Positions 52,770 through 62,253 of a stretch of 64,000 bases of DNA are shown here, in pieces. The stretch's first letter is position 1; each line of letters starts with the position of its first letter. Source of the stretch: Arachidicoccus soli (GTDB lineage Bacteria > Bacteroidota > Bacteroidia > Chitinophagales > Chitinophagaceae); assembly GCF_003600625.1 (NCBI RefSeq), contig NZ_CP032489.1:620001-684000 (forward strand), read 5' to 3'. The position numbers were made by a program, and so were the translations under genes. Below the pieces are notes generated by a model. It had not been told where the DNA came from and did no database searches. It was given only the letters and a program-made list of their open reading frames with translations.

Positions 52770-53219
52770 ATGATTATAGATTCTTTACAGAATGCCAAAA
52801 AATATGCGAGCTTACATCCACTATTTGCTAAAGCATTTACATTTCTTGAAAACAAAGATTTGAATTCCTTAGAAGAGGGAAAATCTGAAATTTCTGATGG
52901 TTTAAAATTAATTGTAAGCAATGGAAACGGAAAAACTGCGGAAGAAAGTTTAAAGAAATTTGAATGCCACGATAAGAATATCGATATTCAAATTTGTATA
53001 AAAGGTTCAGAAACCATTGCCTGGAAACCAAGAGAAAAATGCAGTCATCCAAACGGTGAATATAATCCTGAAAAAGATGTTCGTCATTTCAATGATGAAC
53101 CGGATATGTGTTTTCAATTAAATGATAATCAGTTTGTTATTTTCTATCCAGAAGATGTTCACGCACCAATGATCGGCGAGGGCACCATAAAAAAAATAGT
53201 ATTTAAAGTTAAAATTTAA
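52770..53219 (+). CDS. YhcH/YjgK/YiaL family protein
   Basis: A 149-residue cupin-like protein from ATG 52770 (MIIDSLQNAKKYASLHPLFAKAF); a TTG 21 bp upstream is less likely. Typical family blocks are CHDKNIDIQICIKGSETIAW, RHFNDEPDMCFQLNDNQFVIFYPEDVHAPMIGEG and KIVFKVKI, with histidines and acidic residues suitable for metal binding. Members (DUF386) have been proposed to handle sugar anomers or phosphorylated sugars in sialic acid and uronate pathways. It sits between kdgK and the aldolase gene, 4 bp from the latter. Confidence 0.92.
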   Translation: MIIDSLQNAKKYASLHPLFAKAFTFLENKDLNSLEEGKSEISDGLKLIVSNGNGKTAEESLKKFECHDKNIDIQICIKGSETIAWKPREKCSHPNGEYNPEKDVRHFNDEPDMCFQLNDNQFVIFYPEDVHAPMIGEGTIKKIVFKVKI

Positions 53220-53223
53220 TAAA

Positions 53224-53889
53224 ATGAGCAACATACAAAAAGTTTCAAATGCAATTGTTCAACAGGGAATTCTTCCATTGTATTTTAATGCAGATGAACA
53301 AGTCACGTTGGATGTTTTAAAAAGTATTTATAAAGCAGGTATTAGAGCTGTAGAATATACCAATCGAGGCGAAGCTGCTCTGAAAAATTTCGCTAAAATG
53401 GTTGCCTTAAGAAATGCAGAAATGCCTGATTTACTTTTGGGTATTGGTACCATAAAGAATTTAGAACAAGCTAAAGATTTTGAAAAAGCAGGCGCAGATT
53501 TTTACATCAGCCCTGGTTTTGTTCCAGAAGTTGCAAATTATTTGCTATCAAAGGATTTATTTTATAGTCCGGGTTGTATGACGCCAGGTGAAATTATCGC
53601 TGCCGAAAATGCTGGGGTAGGATTTATAAAATTATTCCCAGGCAATATGCTTGGCCCAAGTTTTTTAAGTGGCATCAAAGATATTTTCCCAAAATTATTA
53701 TTTATGCCAACAGGTGGCGTAGATACTACCAGAGAGAGCATTGAAAGCTGGTACAAAGCTGGTGTTTCTGCAGTAGGTATGGGAAGCAAATTGATTAGTA
53801 AAAAATTAATGGAGTCAAAAGATTATACAACTATCGAATCTGACACCAAAATAGTTTTAGAATTGATTCAAGATATCAAACGAAGATAA
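53224..53889 (+). CDS. kdgA: 2-Dehydro-3-deoxyphosphogluconate (KDPG) aldolase
   Basis: A 221-residue class I aldolase of the Eda family that splits KDPG into pyruvate and glyceraldehyde 3-phosphate. The Schiff-base lysine is in FIKLFPGNMLGPSF, with the general base glutamate in VEYTNRG, the SPGF and SPGCMTPGE loops and MPTGGVD before the C-terminus. It begins 4 bp after the YhcH-type gene, so the two are translated together. Confidence 0.95.
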   Translation: MSNIQKVSNAIVQQGILPLYFNADEQVTLDVLKSIYKAGIRAVEYTNRGEAALKNFAKMVALRNAEMPDLLLGIGTIKNLEQAKDFEKAGADFYISPGFVPEVANYLLSKDLFYSPGCMTPGEIIAAENAGVGFIKLFPGNMLGPSFLSGIKDIFPKLLFMPTGGVDTTRESIESWYKAGVSAVGMGSKLISKKLMESKDYTTIESDTKIVLELIQDIKRR

Positions 53890-54099
53890 AACAGCAGTTT
53901 TCAGGAATAAATTGTAAGCTTAGAAGAGGTGCGAAAGTAAGAGAATAAGCATTCATAAGTGATTTAAGACAAGTTTTTAGGCAGTAGAAATGTGTAACAA
54001 ACATTCGTAAAGAGTCAATTGAACATTAGGATTATAAAAGCGTTCCCGAATTAACTACAAAGGCATTAAATATTATTCATTCAATTAAACAAATCAAAA

Positions 54100-55473
54100 A
54101 TGGCTGCTACCGAAAAAGTAGGAAAATATAGGTGGACGATTTGCGCGTTGTTGTTTGCGGCAACAACCATCAATTATTTAGACAGACAGGTATTGAGCCT
54201 TCTCGGTCCGAACTTATTAAAAGAATATCATTGGACACACGCCGATTATGCGAATATCACAGGGATATTTCAATTGGTGTATGCAATTGCGTTACTTTTT
54301 GGTGGCAGACTTATTGATAAATTTGGTACAAAAAAGGGGTATACAATAGCTTTAGTTGTCTGGTCTTTAGGTGCGATGATGCACGCTTTGGCCATTCCTA
54401 TTGGAGAAGGGTTAACAACGGTATTGGGTTGGATAGGTATCGGATTGGTTCCAGTTTCTGTATTGGGTTTTACTGTTTCAAGAGCTATTTTAGCAATCGG
54501 CGAAGCTGGGAATTTCCCGGCAGCTATTAAGACAACTGCTGAATATTTCCCCAAAAAAGATAGAGCATTTGCTACCGGAATTTTTAATTCGGGGTCAAAT
54601 ATTGGAGCGATACTTGCTCCTTTAACAGTGCCTTGGATTGAAGCAACTTGGGGTTGGCAGGCAGCCTTTATTATTATTGGTGGTGTGGGGCTTATTTGGC
54701 TAATCTTTTGGCAGATTTATTACGAAAAACCGGAAAAACAGAAACGCCTTTCCAAGAAAGAACTGGATTACATTAACAGCGATGACGCAATAGAAAATGT
54801 TGAGAATAAAGTAGGCATTTCCGAAAAAATAAAATGGACAAAATTATTTGGATATAGACAGACTTGGGCATTCGTAGTAGGTAAGTTTATGACTGATGGT
54901 GTATGGTGGTTTTTCTTATTCTGGCTACCTACCTATTTAAGTGACAGATATCATATTACTACTTTGCAAATGATGCTTCCGCTAGCTGTGTTATACAGTA
55001 TGACAATGTTTGGAAGTATATTGGGTGGAAAATGGCCAACATACTTTATTAATAAAAAAGGAATGACGCCTTACGATGGTCGCATGAAAGCAATGCTGCT
55101 AATTGCATTATGCCCTTTACTCGTTTTATTGGCGCAGCCCTTTGGCTATTTAAGTCTATGGGTGCCCGTAATATTTATCGGCATTGGGGCTTCGGCACAC
55201 CAAGCTTGGTCGGCAAATATTTTCACTACGGTCTCTGATATGTTCCCTAAAAAAGCAGTAGCTTCTGTTACCGGTATAGGTGGGATGGCTGGTGGATTAG
55301 GCGGATTTTTACTAACTGAAGCTGCAGGTGGGTTATTCGATTTTTATAAGGGTCAAGGGAACATCGAAACGGGCTACACGATTGTCTTTGCCTTTTGTGC
55401 TACCGCATATTTAATAGCATGGATAATCATGAAAGTAATTGTTCCTAGATATAAACTGATAACTGATTTGTAA
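54100..55473 (+). CDS. exuT: MFS hexuronate transporter, ExuT type
   Basis: A 457-residue permease with 12 predicted helices. The N-terminal YLDRQVLSLLGP and the cytosolic loop LIDKFGTKKGYTIALVVWSLGAMMHALA mark the ACS/ExuT subfamily of the major facilitator superfamily, which imports hexuronates with protons. The middle loop (YEKPEKQKRLSKKELDYINSD) is the conserved spacer. The gene follows a 210-bp gap without clear genes and is followed by the esterase gene after 13 bp. Confidence 0.93.
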   Translation: MAATEKVGKYRWTICALLFAATTINYLDRQVLSLLGPNLLKEYHWTHADYANITGIFQLVYAIALLFGGRLIDKFGTKKGYTIALVVWSLGAMMHALAIPIGEGLTTVLGWIGIGLVPVSVLGFTVSRAILAIGEAGNFPAAIKTTAEYFPKKDRAFATGIFNSGSNIGAILAPLTVPWIEATWGWQAAFIIIGGVGLIWLIFWQIYYEKPEKQKRLSKKELDYINSDDAIENVENKVGISEKIKWTKLFGYRQTWAFVVGKFMTDGVWWFFLFWLPTYLSDRYHITTLQMMLPLAVLYSMTMFGSILGGKWPTYFINKKGMTPYDGRMKAMLLIALCPLLVLLAQPFGYLSLWVPVIFIGIGASAHQAWSANIFTTVSDMFPKKAVASVTGIGGMAGGLGGFLLTEAAGGLFDFYKGQGNIETGYTIVFAFCATAYLIAWIIMKVIVPRYKLITDL

Positions 55474-55486
55474 TAGAATATTCTTT

Positions 55487-56401
55487 ATGAAAAAGATTTT
55501 ATTTTTATTGGTAGTTGGTTTGTTGCTTCAAAATTTTTGCATGGCACAGAAAGTAATTTCTCTGTACAGTAAAGTACCGAATAGTAAACAGAATGCAGCA
55601 TATCAAGAAAAATCTGAAATAGGTAAAGACGGGGTGATCCGCATTAGTAAAGTGACGAACCCTACAATAACCGTATTTCAACCTGATAAAAAATTAGACC
55701 AGCATATTGCAATTATTATTTGTCCTGGCGGTGGCTATAGTATTTTGGCATTTAATAAAGAAGGTACAGATGTTGCTGAAACACTTGTAAAATGGGGGAT
55801 TACAGCGATAGTGTTGAAATATCGCTTGCCGAGCGATGTGATAATGATAGATAAGGCTATTGGCCCTTTGCAGGATGCACAACGTGCTATCCAGTTGACT
55901 AGGATGAATGCAGAAAAATGGAATATTGACCCATCTAAAGTTGGTATCATGGGCTTTTCGGCTGGGGGTAATTTAGCAGCTACCGCTTCCACGCATTTTG
56001 ATAAAGCAGAAATAGATAATCCTGAAAACATTTCTCTTCGTCCAGATTTCTCTATACTTGCTTATCCTGTTGTGAGTATGCAAAAAGATATTACGCATAT
56101 GGGAAGTCGCATAAATTTATTAGGTAAAACTCCTACAGAAGCTTCGGTTAATGAATATTCAAATGAATTACAGGTAAGCGAAAATACACCCCCTGCTTTC
56201 TTGGTTCAAGCCAGCGATGACGGAGCAGTGAGTCCAGAAAATAGTATTAAGTATTATGAAGCTTTATTAAAAAATCATATTCCGGCAGAATTACATCTTT
56301 ATCAAAATGGCGGACACGGTTTTGGTCAAAAATTACCTGAAGACCAATGGATGAATCGATTGAAAAGTTGGATGGAGCATAACCATTATTTAAATAATTA
56401 G
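55487..56401 (+). CDS. Secreted alpha/beta hydrolase (esterase)
   Basis: A 304-residue secreted hydrolase with a signal peptide ending near NFCMAQ. Features of the acetyl-xylan esterase/BD-FAE-like group are the oxyanion loop CPGGGYSILAFNKEG, the nucleophile elbow GFSAGGNLAA (Ser about 157), Asp in QASDDGAVSPEN and His in GGHGFGQ. It probably removes acetyl or aromatic ester groups that block glycosidases. It lies in the hexuronate operon, 13 bp after exuT and 18 bp before the SDR, which points to plant hemicellulose. Confidence 0.9.
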   Translation: MKKILFLLVVGLLLQNFCMAQKVISLYSKVPNSKQNAAYQEKSEIGKDGVIRISKVTNPTITVFQPDKKLDQHIAIIICPGGGYSILAFNKEGTDVAETLVKWGITAIVLKYRLPSDVIMIDKAIGPLQDAQRAIQLTRMNAEKWNIDPSKVGIMGFSAGGNLAATASTHFDKAEIDNPENISLRPDFSILAYPVVSMQKDITHMGSRINLLGKTPTEASVNEYSNELQVSENTPPAFLVQASDDGAVSPENSIKYYEALLKNHIPAELHLYQNGGHGFGQKLPEDQWMNRLKSWMEHNHYLNN

Positions 56402-56419
56402 AATTGAAAAGAAGCGAAA

Positions 56420-57223
56420 ATGAAAATATTAGAAAATAAAGTAATCATAGTTACAGGGGGAACAGGTGTTTTGGGAGGCTCTTTTGTAACTGCCATTGCT
56501 GCAGCCGGGGGTAAAGTAGTTATCATAGGAAGAAATAAGGAAAGGCTTGAAGAGAAGAAAAAAGAGGTGATTGAAAAAGGTGGGGAAGCTCTTGCTATTG
56601 CTGCGGATGTGATGAAAGAAGAAGAGTTACTCGCAGCCAAAGAAACTATTCTTTCAACGTATGGGAAAATTGATGGCCTTGTAAACGCAGCCGGGGGTAA
56701 TGTCCCGGAAGCTTTATTGAAACCTCAGGATGATATTTTTGAAATGAATATTCCAGGATTGAAGAAAGCGCTGGAACTTAATTTATGGGGAAGCATTGTG
56801 CCAACACAGATTTTCGGAAAAGCTATGAAAGAAGAGGGAGGTACAATTGTCAATATTTCTTCTGTAAGTTCTAAAACTATTCTGACAAGAGTTTTGGGTT
56901 ATGGTATGGGCAAGGCTGCAATAGACAACTACACACAATGGTTTGCAGTAGAAGCAGCGCAGAGATTTGGAGATAAGATAAGAATGAATTCTATCACGCC
57001 GGGCTTCTTTCTTACAGAACAAAATCGAAAAATGCTCACAAATGAAGATGGCTCACTTACTGAACGTGGTAATAAAATAATTGCTGCGACACCTTATGGG
57101 AGGTTTGGAAAACCGGAAGAACTAAATGGCGCATTAATATGGCTATTAAGTGACGAGTCAAGGTTTGTAAGTGGCACGACAGTCACGGTTGATGGGGCAT
57201 TTACTGTTTTTGGTGGCGTATAA
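56420..57223 (+). CDS. SDR-type D-mannonate oxidoreductase (fructuronate reductase)
   Basis: A 267-residue SDR with TGGTGVLGGSFV (NAD-binding, residues 11-22), NAAGGN and the active site SSVSS...YGMGKAAIDNY (Tyr-x3-Lys). In this gene order it is the only candidate for the step that reduces D-fructuronate to D-mannonate, which is carried out by the unrelated UxuB in E. coli. Assignment by context and close similarity to SDRs that sit with uxuA in other Bacteroidota. It lies 31 bp before uxuA. Confidence 0.88.
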   Translation: MKILENKVIIVTGGTGVLGGSFVTAIAAAGGKVVIIGRNKERLEEKKKEVIEKGGEALAIAADVMKEEELLAAKETILSTYGKIDGLVNAAGGNVPEALLKPQDDIFEMNIPGLKKALELNLWGSIVPTQIFGKAMKEEGGTIVNISSVSSKTILTRVLGYGMGKAAIDNYTQWFAVEAAQRFGDKIRMNSITPGFFLTEQNRKMLTNEDGSLTERGNKIIAATPYGRFGKPEELNGALIWLLSDESRFVSGTTVTVDGAFTVFGGV

Positions 57224-57254
57224 TTTTTTTGTTAGAAGTATTTTAAAATAAGAT

Positions 57255-58415
57255 ATGGAATACACAATGCGTTGGTATGGCCCAAATGATGGCGTTACCT
57301 TAAATGATATTTTACAAGCAGGTTGCACGGGTGTAGTGACTGCCTTACATCATATTCCGGTAGGAGAAGTATGGACAGTAGAAGAAATTAAAATCAGAAA
57401 ATCCATTGTAGAAGCTGCTGGATTAACTTGGACAGTTGTAGAAAGCCTTCCGGTACACGAAGATATTAAAAAGCGGGACGGCAAGTATCTTCAATGGATA
57501 GAAAATTATAAAATCAGTTTACAGAATTTAGGTAAAAACGGCATTAAGGTAATTACCTACAATTTTATGCCTGTATTGGATTGGTTGCGTACGGATTTAT
57601 TTTATAAAACACCCTCTTCAGCATTAGCATTGCGTTTTGAGTGGGTGGCATTTGTGGCTTTTGACTTATTTATTTTGCAGAGACCCAATGCTAAAAAAGA
57701 TTATGATGAAGTGGACAAAATCAAAGCGACAAATTATTTTGATACCCTTTCTGAAAAGCAAAAAGAAGATTTAGCAAAAGCTTGTATGCAAGGATTGCCA
57801 GGAAGTAAAGAAGCTTTTTCGAGTGAAAAAATATTGTCATTGCTAAATGAATATGCGGGCATTAATGAAGAGAAATTGCAAGAGCATTTATTCTTATTTC
57901 TCAACGAAATAGCTCCGACTTGTGAATCAAGTGGGCTTCAGATGGCCATACATCCGGATGATCCTCCTTTCCCTATTTTAGGATTGCCCAGGATTATGAG
58001 CAAAGCAGCGCATGCAAGAAAAATGCTGGAAGAAGTTCCATCCAATGCAATTGGGTTATGTTTTTGCACAGGGTCTTTTGGTGCTAGAAAAGATAATGAT
58101 TTGCAGGCTATGTTTAAAGAATTTGCTTCACGAATTTATTTTTTACATTTAAGAAGCACGCAAAGAGATAATGAAGGAAACTTTTTTGAAGCCAATCATC
58201 TAGAAGGAAATGCGGATTTATTTAGCATTGTAAAATTATCGATAGAAATAGAACAAAAAGAAAATAGAACTATTCCAATGCGCCCGGATCATGGGCATCA
58301 ATTGAAAATTGACGATCAAATAGAAAGTTATCCTGGTTATTCTTTTGTAGGTCGTTTAAAAGGTCTCGCTGAAATTAAAGGCATGGACATGGCCATTAAA
58401 AGAATGATTCATTAG
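57255..58415 (+). CDS. uxuA: Mannonate dehydratase
   Basis: A 386-residue enzyme that removes water from D-mannonate to give 2-keto-3-deoxygluconate, the substrate of KdgK. The start MEYTMRWYGPNDGVTLNDILQAG matches UxuA, and metal-site residues appear in MAIHPDDPPF (His and Asp), LCFCTGSFGA (Cys), FLHLRSTQR (His) and MRPDHGHQ (Asp-His-His). It closes the hexuronate series. Confidence 0.97.
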   Translation: MEYTMRWYGPNDGVTLNDILQAGCTGVVTALHHIPVGEVWTVEEIKIRKSIVEAAGLTWTVVESLPVHEDIKKRDGKYLQWIENYKISLQNLGKNGIKVITYNFMPVLDWLRTDLFYKTPSSALALRFEWVAFVAFDLFILQRPNAKKDYDEVDKIKATNYFDTLSEKQKEDLAKACMQGLPGSKEAFSSEKILSLLNEYAGINEEKLQEHLFLFLNEIAPTCESSGLQMAIHPDDPPFPILGLPRIMSKAAHARKMLEEVPSNAIGLCFCTGSFGARKDNDLQAMFKEFASRIYFLHLRSTQRDNEGNFFEANHLEGNADLFSIVKLSIEIEQKENRTIPMRPDHGHQLKIDDQIESYPGYSFVGRLKGLAEIKGMDMAIKRMIH

Positions 58416-58494
58416 GATTTTTTGTAGCGAATATTTTTATCATTATGGATGAGTAGTCCTTAATTAAAAGAATGGCTGGTGTTTGGATTTGGGT

Positions 58495-59076
58495 TTAAAC
58501 GCCAAAAGACCCCATATTACTACTAAATATTTTTACTGCGATGGCGAGTAAGATCACGCCGAAAAATTTTCTAATCGCCAGAATGCCGCCAGGCCCTAAC
58601 ATTTTTTCAAACCATTTTAAAGAGGAGATCACAATATATACAAACAATAAATTGATGAGTATACCGCCTATTATTTCTATTTGACTATAAATGGCTTTTA
58701 GCGAAATAATTGTTGTAAGTGTGGCACTACCTGCTATTAGAGGAAAAGCAACCGGTACAATAATGCCTAATTTTGGATTGTTATCTCCCTTAAATATTTC
58801 ATGACCGAGTATCATTTCTAGCCCTAAAAGAAATAAAACGATGGAGCCGGCCAATGCAAAAGATTTTACATCAAGTCCCATTAAGTCCAGAAATTGTTGG
58901 CCAATAAACAGGAACCCAATCATAATAACACCTGATATTAAGGATATTTTTTTTGCATCGAAATTGCCTCCACTTTTCTCCTTTAGGGAAATAAATAATG
59001 GGATGGAGCCCAACGCATCAATAACCGCAAAAAGCGTAAAGGATATAGTAAATAAATGGTCAAACTTAAATTGCAT
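58495..59076 (-). CDS. MarC family integral membrane protein
   Basis: A 193-residue protein with six hydrophobic segments in the MarC/UPF0056 pattern: FAVIDALGSIPLFISL at the start, MIGFLFIGQQFLDLMGL, GSIVLFLLGLEMILG and VPVAFPLIAGSATLTTII. Members were once linked to multidrug resistance, but this role has not held up; function is unknown. It is convergent with uxuA and separate from the sugar operon. Confidence 0.92.
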   Translation of the reverse strand: MQFKFDHLFTISFTLFAVIDALGSIPLFISLKEKSGGNFDAKKISLISGVIMIGFLFIGQQFLDLMGLDVKSFALAGSIVLFLLGLEMILGHEIFKGDNNPKLGIIVPVAFPLIAGSATLTTIISLKAIYSQIEIIGGILINLLFVYIVISSLKWFEKMLGPGGILAIRKFFGVILLAIAVKIFSSNMGSFGV

Positions 59077-59175
59077 AGCCTATTTTTTACAAAACTACAA
59101 TTAATAAAAGCAAATAACATTATATATAACTGTTCATAATTTCGGAAAGTAAATGATTGGGCTTAAATTTGTCTG

Positions 59176-59967
59176 ATGAAGTATTCTACTTATTTTTTTA
59201 TTATCATTAGTTGCGCAGTAGTTTTTATAGCTTGTAAACAAAAGCCAATGGATAAAAATACATTGGACTTTAAACAAAAACAAGTAGTTGCCATTACTCA
59301 ATTACTTGCTGAAAATCCGGATAGTTCAGGTTTGAGATTAATACTGGCAAATAAATTAGATAGCATTGGACGATACAATCAGGCAATTTTGCAGATGGAT
59401 ACTTTGATTGCTGAGGATAGCAATAAATATGCATTGTGGTTGATTAAAGCTAATATGTTGGTTGACAGTGGAAATATGACGTCTGCTAAAAATGATTACC
59501 GGAAAGCCATTGCGATTTATCCTGGAAATGAAGCCTTGGTAAACCTTGCGGAGATTTTTGCTGACGCGAAAAGTGATTCTTGTTTGAATCTTGCACAACA
59601 GTTTAATCAAGAAAATAGATATTATGCCACATATATTTCAGGATTATATGCTGCAAAAATTGGCGATACCACAGAGGCTGTTTCCTTCTTGGATAGCAGT
59701 ATGTTGCAAAATCATCAGTTTGTAAAACCCTATATTGCTAAAGGAAATATGTATTTGACAACTGGGAATAAACAAGAAGCGCTAAATACTTTTAGAAAAG
59801 GGTTGGAAATCGAAAATCAGAATATTTTACTGTTGAATGCAGTCGCCAATACTTATAAACAATTAGGGAAGGATGATAGCGCAAAAATATATTTCTCTAA
59901 AAGCCTTTCAGAACAGCCATTTCAGCCTAAGGTAACAGAAGATTTAAAAAAATTAAACCTTAAATAA
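59176..59967 (+). CDS. TPR-repeat lipoprotein
   Basis: A 263-residue lipoprotein with lipobox VFIAC (Cys20). The mature protein is helical with about five tetratricopeptide-type repeats (YNQAILQMDTLIAEDSNKYALWLIKANMLVDSG, SAKNDYRKAIAIYPGNEALVNLAEIF, QEALNTFRKGLEIENQNILLLNAVANTYKQLG). Such proteins act as scaffolds in the periplasm. The stop codon overlaps the rpe start (TAATG), so the two genes share a transcript. Confidence 0.88.
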   Translation: MKYSTYFFIIISCAVVFIACKQKPMDKNTLDFKQKQVVAITQLLAENPDSSGLRLILANKLDSIGRYNQAILQMDTLIAEDSNKYALWLIKANMLVDSGNMTSAKNDYRKAIAIYPGNEALVNLAEIFADAKSDSCLNLAQQFNQENRYYATYISGLYAAKIGDTTEAVSFLDSSMLQNHQFVKPYIAKGNMYLTTGNKQEALNTFRKGLEIENQNILLLNAVANTYKQLGKDDSAKIYFSKSLSEQPFQPKVTEDLKKLNLK

Positions 59968-60617
59968 TGAAGCGAATAATAGCGCCTTCTTTTTTAGCCT
60001 CCAACTTTCTGCAACTGAATAGAGAAATAGAAATGGTAAATGCAAGTGCAGCAGAGTGGTTGCACTTAGATGTGATGGATGGCCGTTTTGTGCCCAATAT
60101 AAGTTTTGGAATTCCTGTAATTGAGCAAATTCGTAAAGCTACAAATAAAGTTTGTGACGTCCATTTGATGATTGTGGAGCCCGATAAGTATATAGAAGCA
60201 TTTCACGATGCGGGAGCAGATAATATATCGATACATATCGAAGCTTGTCCGCATTTGCATCGCAGCATTCAATTAATTCATTCTTTTGGTATGAAAGCCG
60301 GTGTAGCCGTGAATCCACATACACCTATCAATTTTTTGCAAGATATAATTCAGGATATAGACTTTGTGAATCTGATGAGTGTGAATCCTGGATTTGGAGG
60401 ACAATCATTTATCGAACATACTCTAATTAAAATAAAAGAGTTACGCAAAATGATTGAAGATAAAGATTTGAACACCTTAATTGAAATTGATGGCGGCGTT
60501 ACCCAAGAAAATGCAAAAATTATTTTTGATGCAGGTGCAAATATACTGGTAGCAGGAAGTTCTGTTTTTAAAGCTGAAAATCCTAAACAAGCGATTGTAG
60601 ATCTTTTAGAATGTTAG
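59967..60617 (+). CDS. rpe: Ribulose-phosphate 3-epimerase
   Basis: A 216-residue TIM-barrel enzyme that interconverts ribulose 5-phosphate and xylulose 5-phosphate in the pentose phosphate pathway. All motifs are present: APSFLASNF, WLHLDVMDGRFVPNISFG (metal-binding His and Asp), DVHLMI, MSVNPGFGGQSFIEHT and EIDGGVTQENA with the second catalytic Asp. Its ATG overlaps the TPR gene stop. Confidence 0.97.
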   Translation: MKRIIAPSFLASNFLQLNREIEMVNASAAEWLHLDVMDGRFVPNISFGIPVIEQIRKATNKVCDVHLMIVEPDKYIEAFHDAGADNISIHIEACPHLHRSIQLIHSFGMKAGVAVNPHTPINFLQDIIQDIDFVNLMSVNPGFGGQSFIEHTLIKIKELRKMIEDKDLNTLIEIDGGVTQENAKIIFDAGANILVAGSSVFKAENPKQAIVDLLEC

Positions 60618-60627
60618 CTGCCGATTT

Positions 60628-61263
60628 TTAAGGTGCCAATCGTTCAATTTCCCAATGATTATTTTCTTTTAGACTATACTGTAAACGGTCATGTAAACGG
60701 TTGCTACGACCCTGCCAAAATTCAATAGAATTGGGTATTACAACATATCCGCCCCAATGGCCCGGGCGAGGAATTTGTTCTCCAAATTTTTCTAAATAGA
60801 CTTTTTCATTTTTCTCTAAAATTGCTCTTGAACTAATTATTTCACTTTGTGGTGAACTCCAAGCACCTAAGCGACTTCCCGATGGACGAGAATAAAAATA
60901 GCGATCACTTTCTTCAGCACTTATTTTTTTTATGGTGCCGGAAATACGCACTTGCCTTTGTAATTCTTTCCAGAAAAAAACCAGATAGGCATTTTCATTT
61001 CCAGCTATTTCTTTGCCTTTTTTGCTATGATAGTTGGTGAAGAATACAAAACCCTGCTCCGTAAAATCTTTTAATAATACGATACGCGCATCTGGTTTAC
61101 CCTCTTTAGTCACGGTAGCCAAAGTCATAGCATTCACTTCATCTATTTGGCTGTGAATAGCTTGCTGCCACCATTTGGTAAATTGATCAAAAGGATTATT
61201 AGCGACATCGCTCTCAGTTAATGTCATTAATTTATAATCAGTTCTTATATCAGCAATGTTCAT
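60628..61263 (-). CDS. pdxH: Pyridoxamine 5'-phosphate oxidase
   Basis: A 211-residue FMN enzyme that oxidises pyridoxamine or pyridoxine phosphate to pyridoxal 5'-phosphate. Motifs: FTKWWQQAI, ATVTKEGKPDARIVLLKDF, FFTNYHSKKGKE, QVRISGTIKKISAEESDRYFYSRPSGSRLGAW and the end LQYSLKENNHWEIERLAP. The start is set at ATG 61261-61263; a TTG two codons upstream exists. It is convergent with rpe, with an 10-bp gap. Confidence 0.96.
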   Translation of the reverse strand: MNIADIRTDYKLMTLTESDVANNPFDQFTKWWQQAIHSQIDEVNAMTLATVTKEGKPDARIVLLKDFTEQGFVFFTNYHSKKGKEIAGNENAYLVFFWKELQRQVRISGTIKKISAEESDRYFYSRPSGSRLGAWSSPQSEIISSRAILEKNEKVYLEKFGEQIPRPGHWGGYVVIPNSIEFWQGRSNRLHDRLQYSLKENNHWEIERLAP

Positions 61264-61298
61264 TTTCAAATAGAATTAAAAATTCAAGATATATTTTC

Positions 61299-62222
61299 TT
61301 ATTCCTTACCTGCGCGTTTTAGAAACTCCTTTTCTGTTTTAGAAAGTGAGTCATATCCTTTCTTATTTATTTTATCTAGCAACTCGTCAATATGTTCTTG
61401 AGTAATTCTTTCTTCAGTTTTGAATGGTGCACGAGAAGTTTTGTAGAAAAATTTTTCAGTAGAAGGAGTTGAACGGAATTTTTTATGAGGATTAAATAAA
61501 CTATCAATTTTGTACATACAATTGTACATCCATTCACAATAATCCTTGCCTTTTTTCAATTGATACATTACAAAGAAGCCTACCAAGGCGCTTATTGCAA
61601 TTGCTAAGGCGAAGGCAAATCCTGCATTTGTAGCCGAACTGACATTTATAAGAATATATACTAAATATAAAACCCATAAAGGGACGCCCCCTCCTAACAT
61701 AGGGAAAATACGATATTTAGGCGCCAATGTTACAGCTGCAGTAGCAACAGCGATTACCGGAATTGTTGCTCCTATTAAATAATTTAGTTGATTGGTCTGT
61801 GGAGGTAACAAAGAACCAAGGATTAAAAAGACAACTCCACCAATAACTCCTCCATACAAGTAAACCGGAATAATTTTTCTATTCTCTGCCAAGCTTTGCA
61901 TGATATATCCGAAAGCAGCTAACCACAATAGATTTGACAATAAATCTAACAGAGATTCATGTGTAAACATATAAGACAAAATTGTCCATGGTTGGTGAAT
62001 GAATGCAGCGAAAGTTGTGGGTAAAGCAAAATAATCAAACAACTCTTTATGGTAAGAAGCTAATGTAATGTCTGCTACATTTCCAGTAGCGGTCATGAAA
62101 TAAAATATCTTAAAGAAAGCAAGCAAAACAAAAAGTATCGCATTGGCTCCAATGAGCAATACGATTGCATTCCCTGTGCTGCCTAGGGATATTTTGTTTT
62201 GTTGTTGAACTTTGTAATTCAT
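61299..62222 (-). CDS. Rhomboid-fold membrane protein, apparently inactive
   Basis: A 307-residue protein with about six membrane helices arranged as in rhomboid proteases, including the sequence IHQPWTILSYMFTHESLLDLLSNLLWLAAFGYIM that matches the L1/TM2 region. The catalytic GxSG is replaced by LIGATIPVIA, and the catalytic-histidine helix has ATNAGFAFAL without a histidine, so proteolysis should not occur. The C-terminal ~90 residues (RAPFKTEERITQEHIDELLDKINKKGYDSLSKTEKEFL) are the conserved tail found on Bacteroidota rhomboids. It is 31 bp after the active rhomboid gene on the same strand. Confidence 0.88.
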   Translation of the reverse strand: MNYKVQQQNKISLGSTGNAIVLLIGANAILFVLLAFFKIFYFMTATGNVADITLASYHKELFDYFALPTTFAAFIHQPWTILSYMFTHESLLDLLSNLLWLAAFGYIMQSLAENRKIIPVYLYGGVIGGVVFLILGSLLPPQTNQLNYLIGATIPVIAVATAAVTLAPKYRIFPMLGGGVPLWVLYLVYILINVSSATNAGFAFALAIAISALVGFFVMYQLKKGKDYCEWMYNCMYKIDSLFNPHKKFRSTPSTEKFFYKTSRAPFKTEERITQEHIDELLDKINKKGYDSLSKTEKEFLKRAGKE

Positions 62223-62253
62223 AAATTAAGGAATATAAATTTTGAAAAATGTT

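Noticed and set aside
53890-54099. A third LacI-type operator upstream of exuT
   Set aside because: Only a CGTAAA half-site near 54006 is present; there is no palindrome like those at 48315 and 50007.
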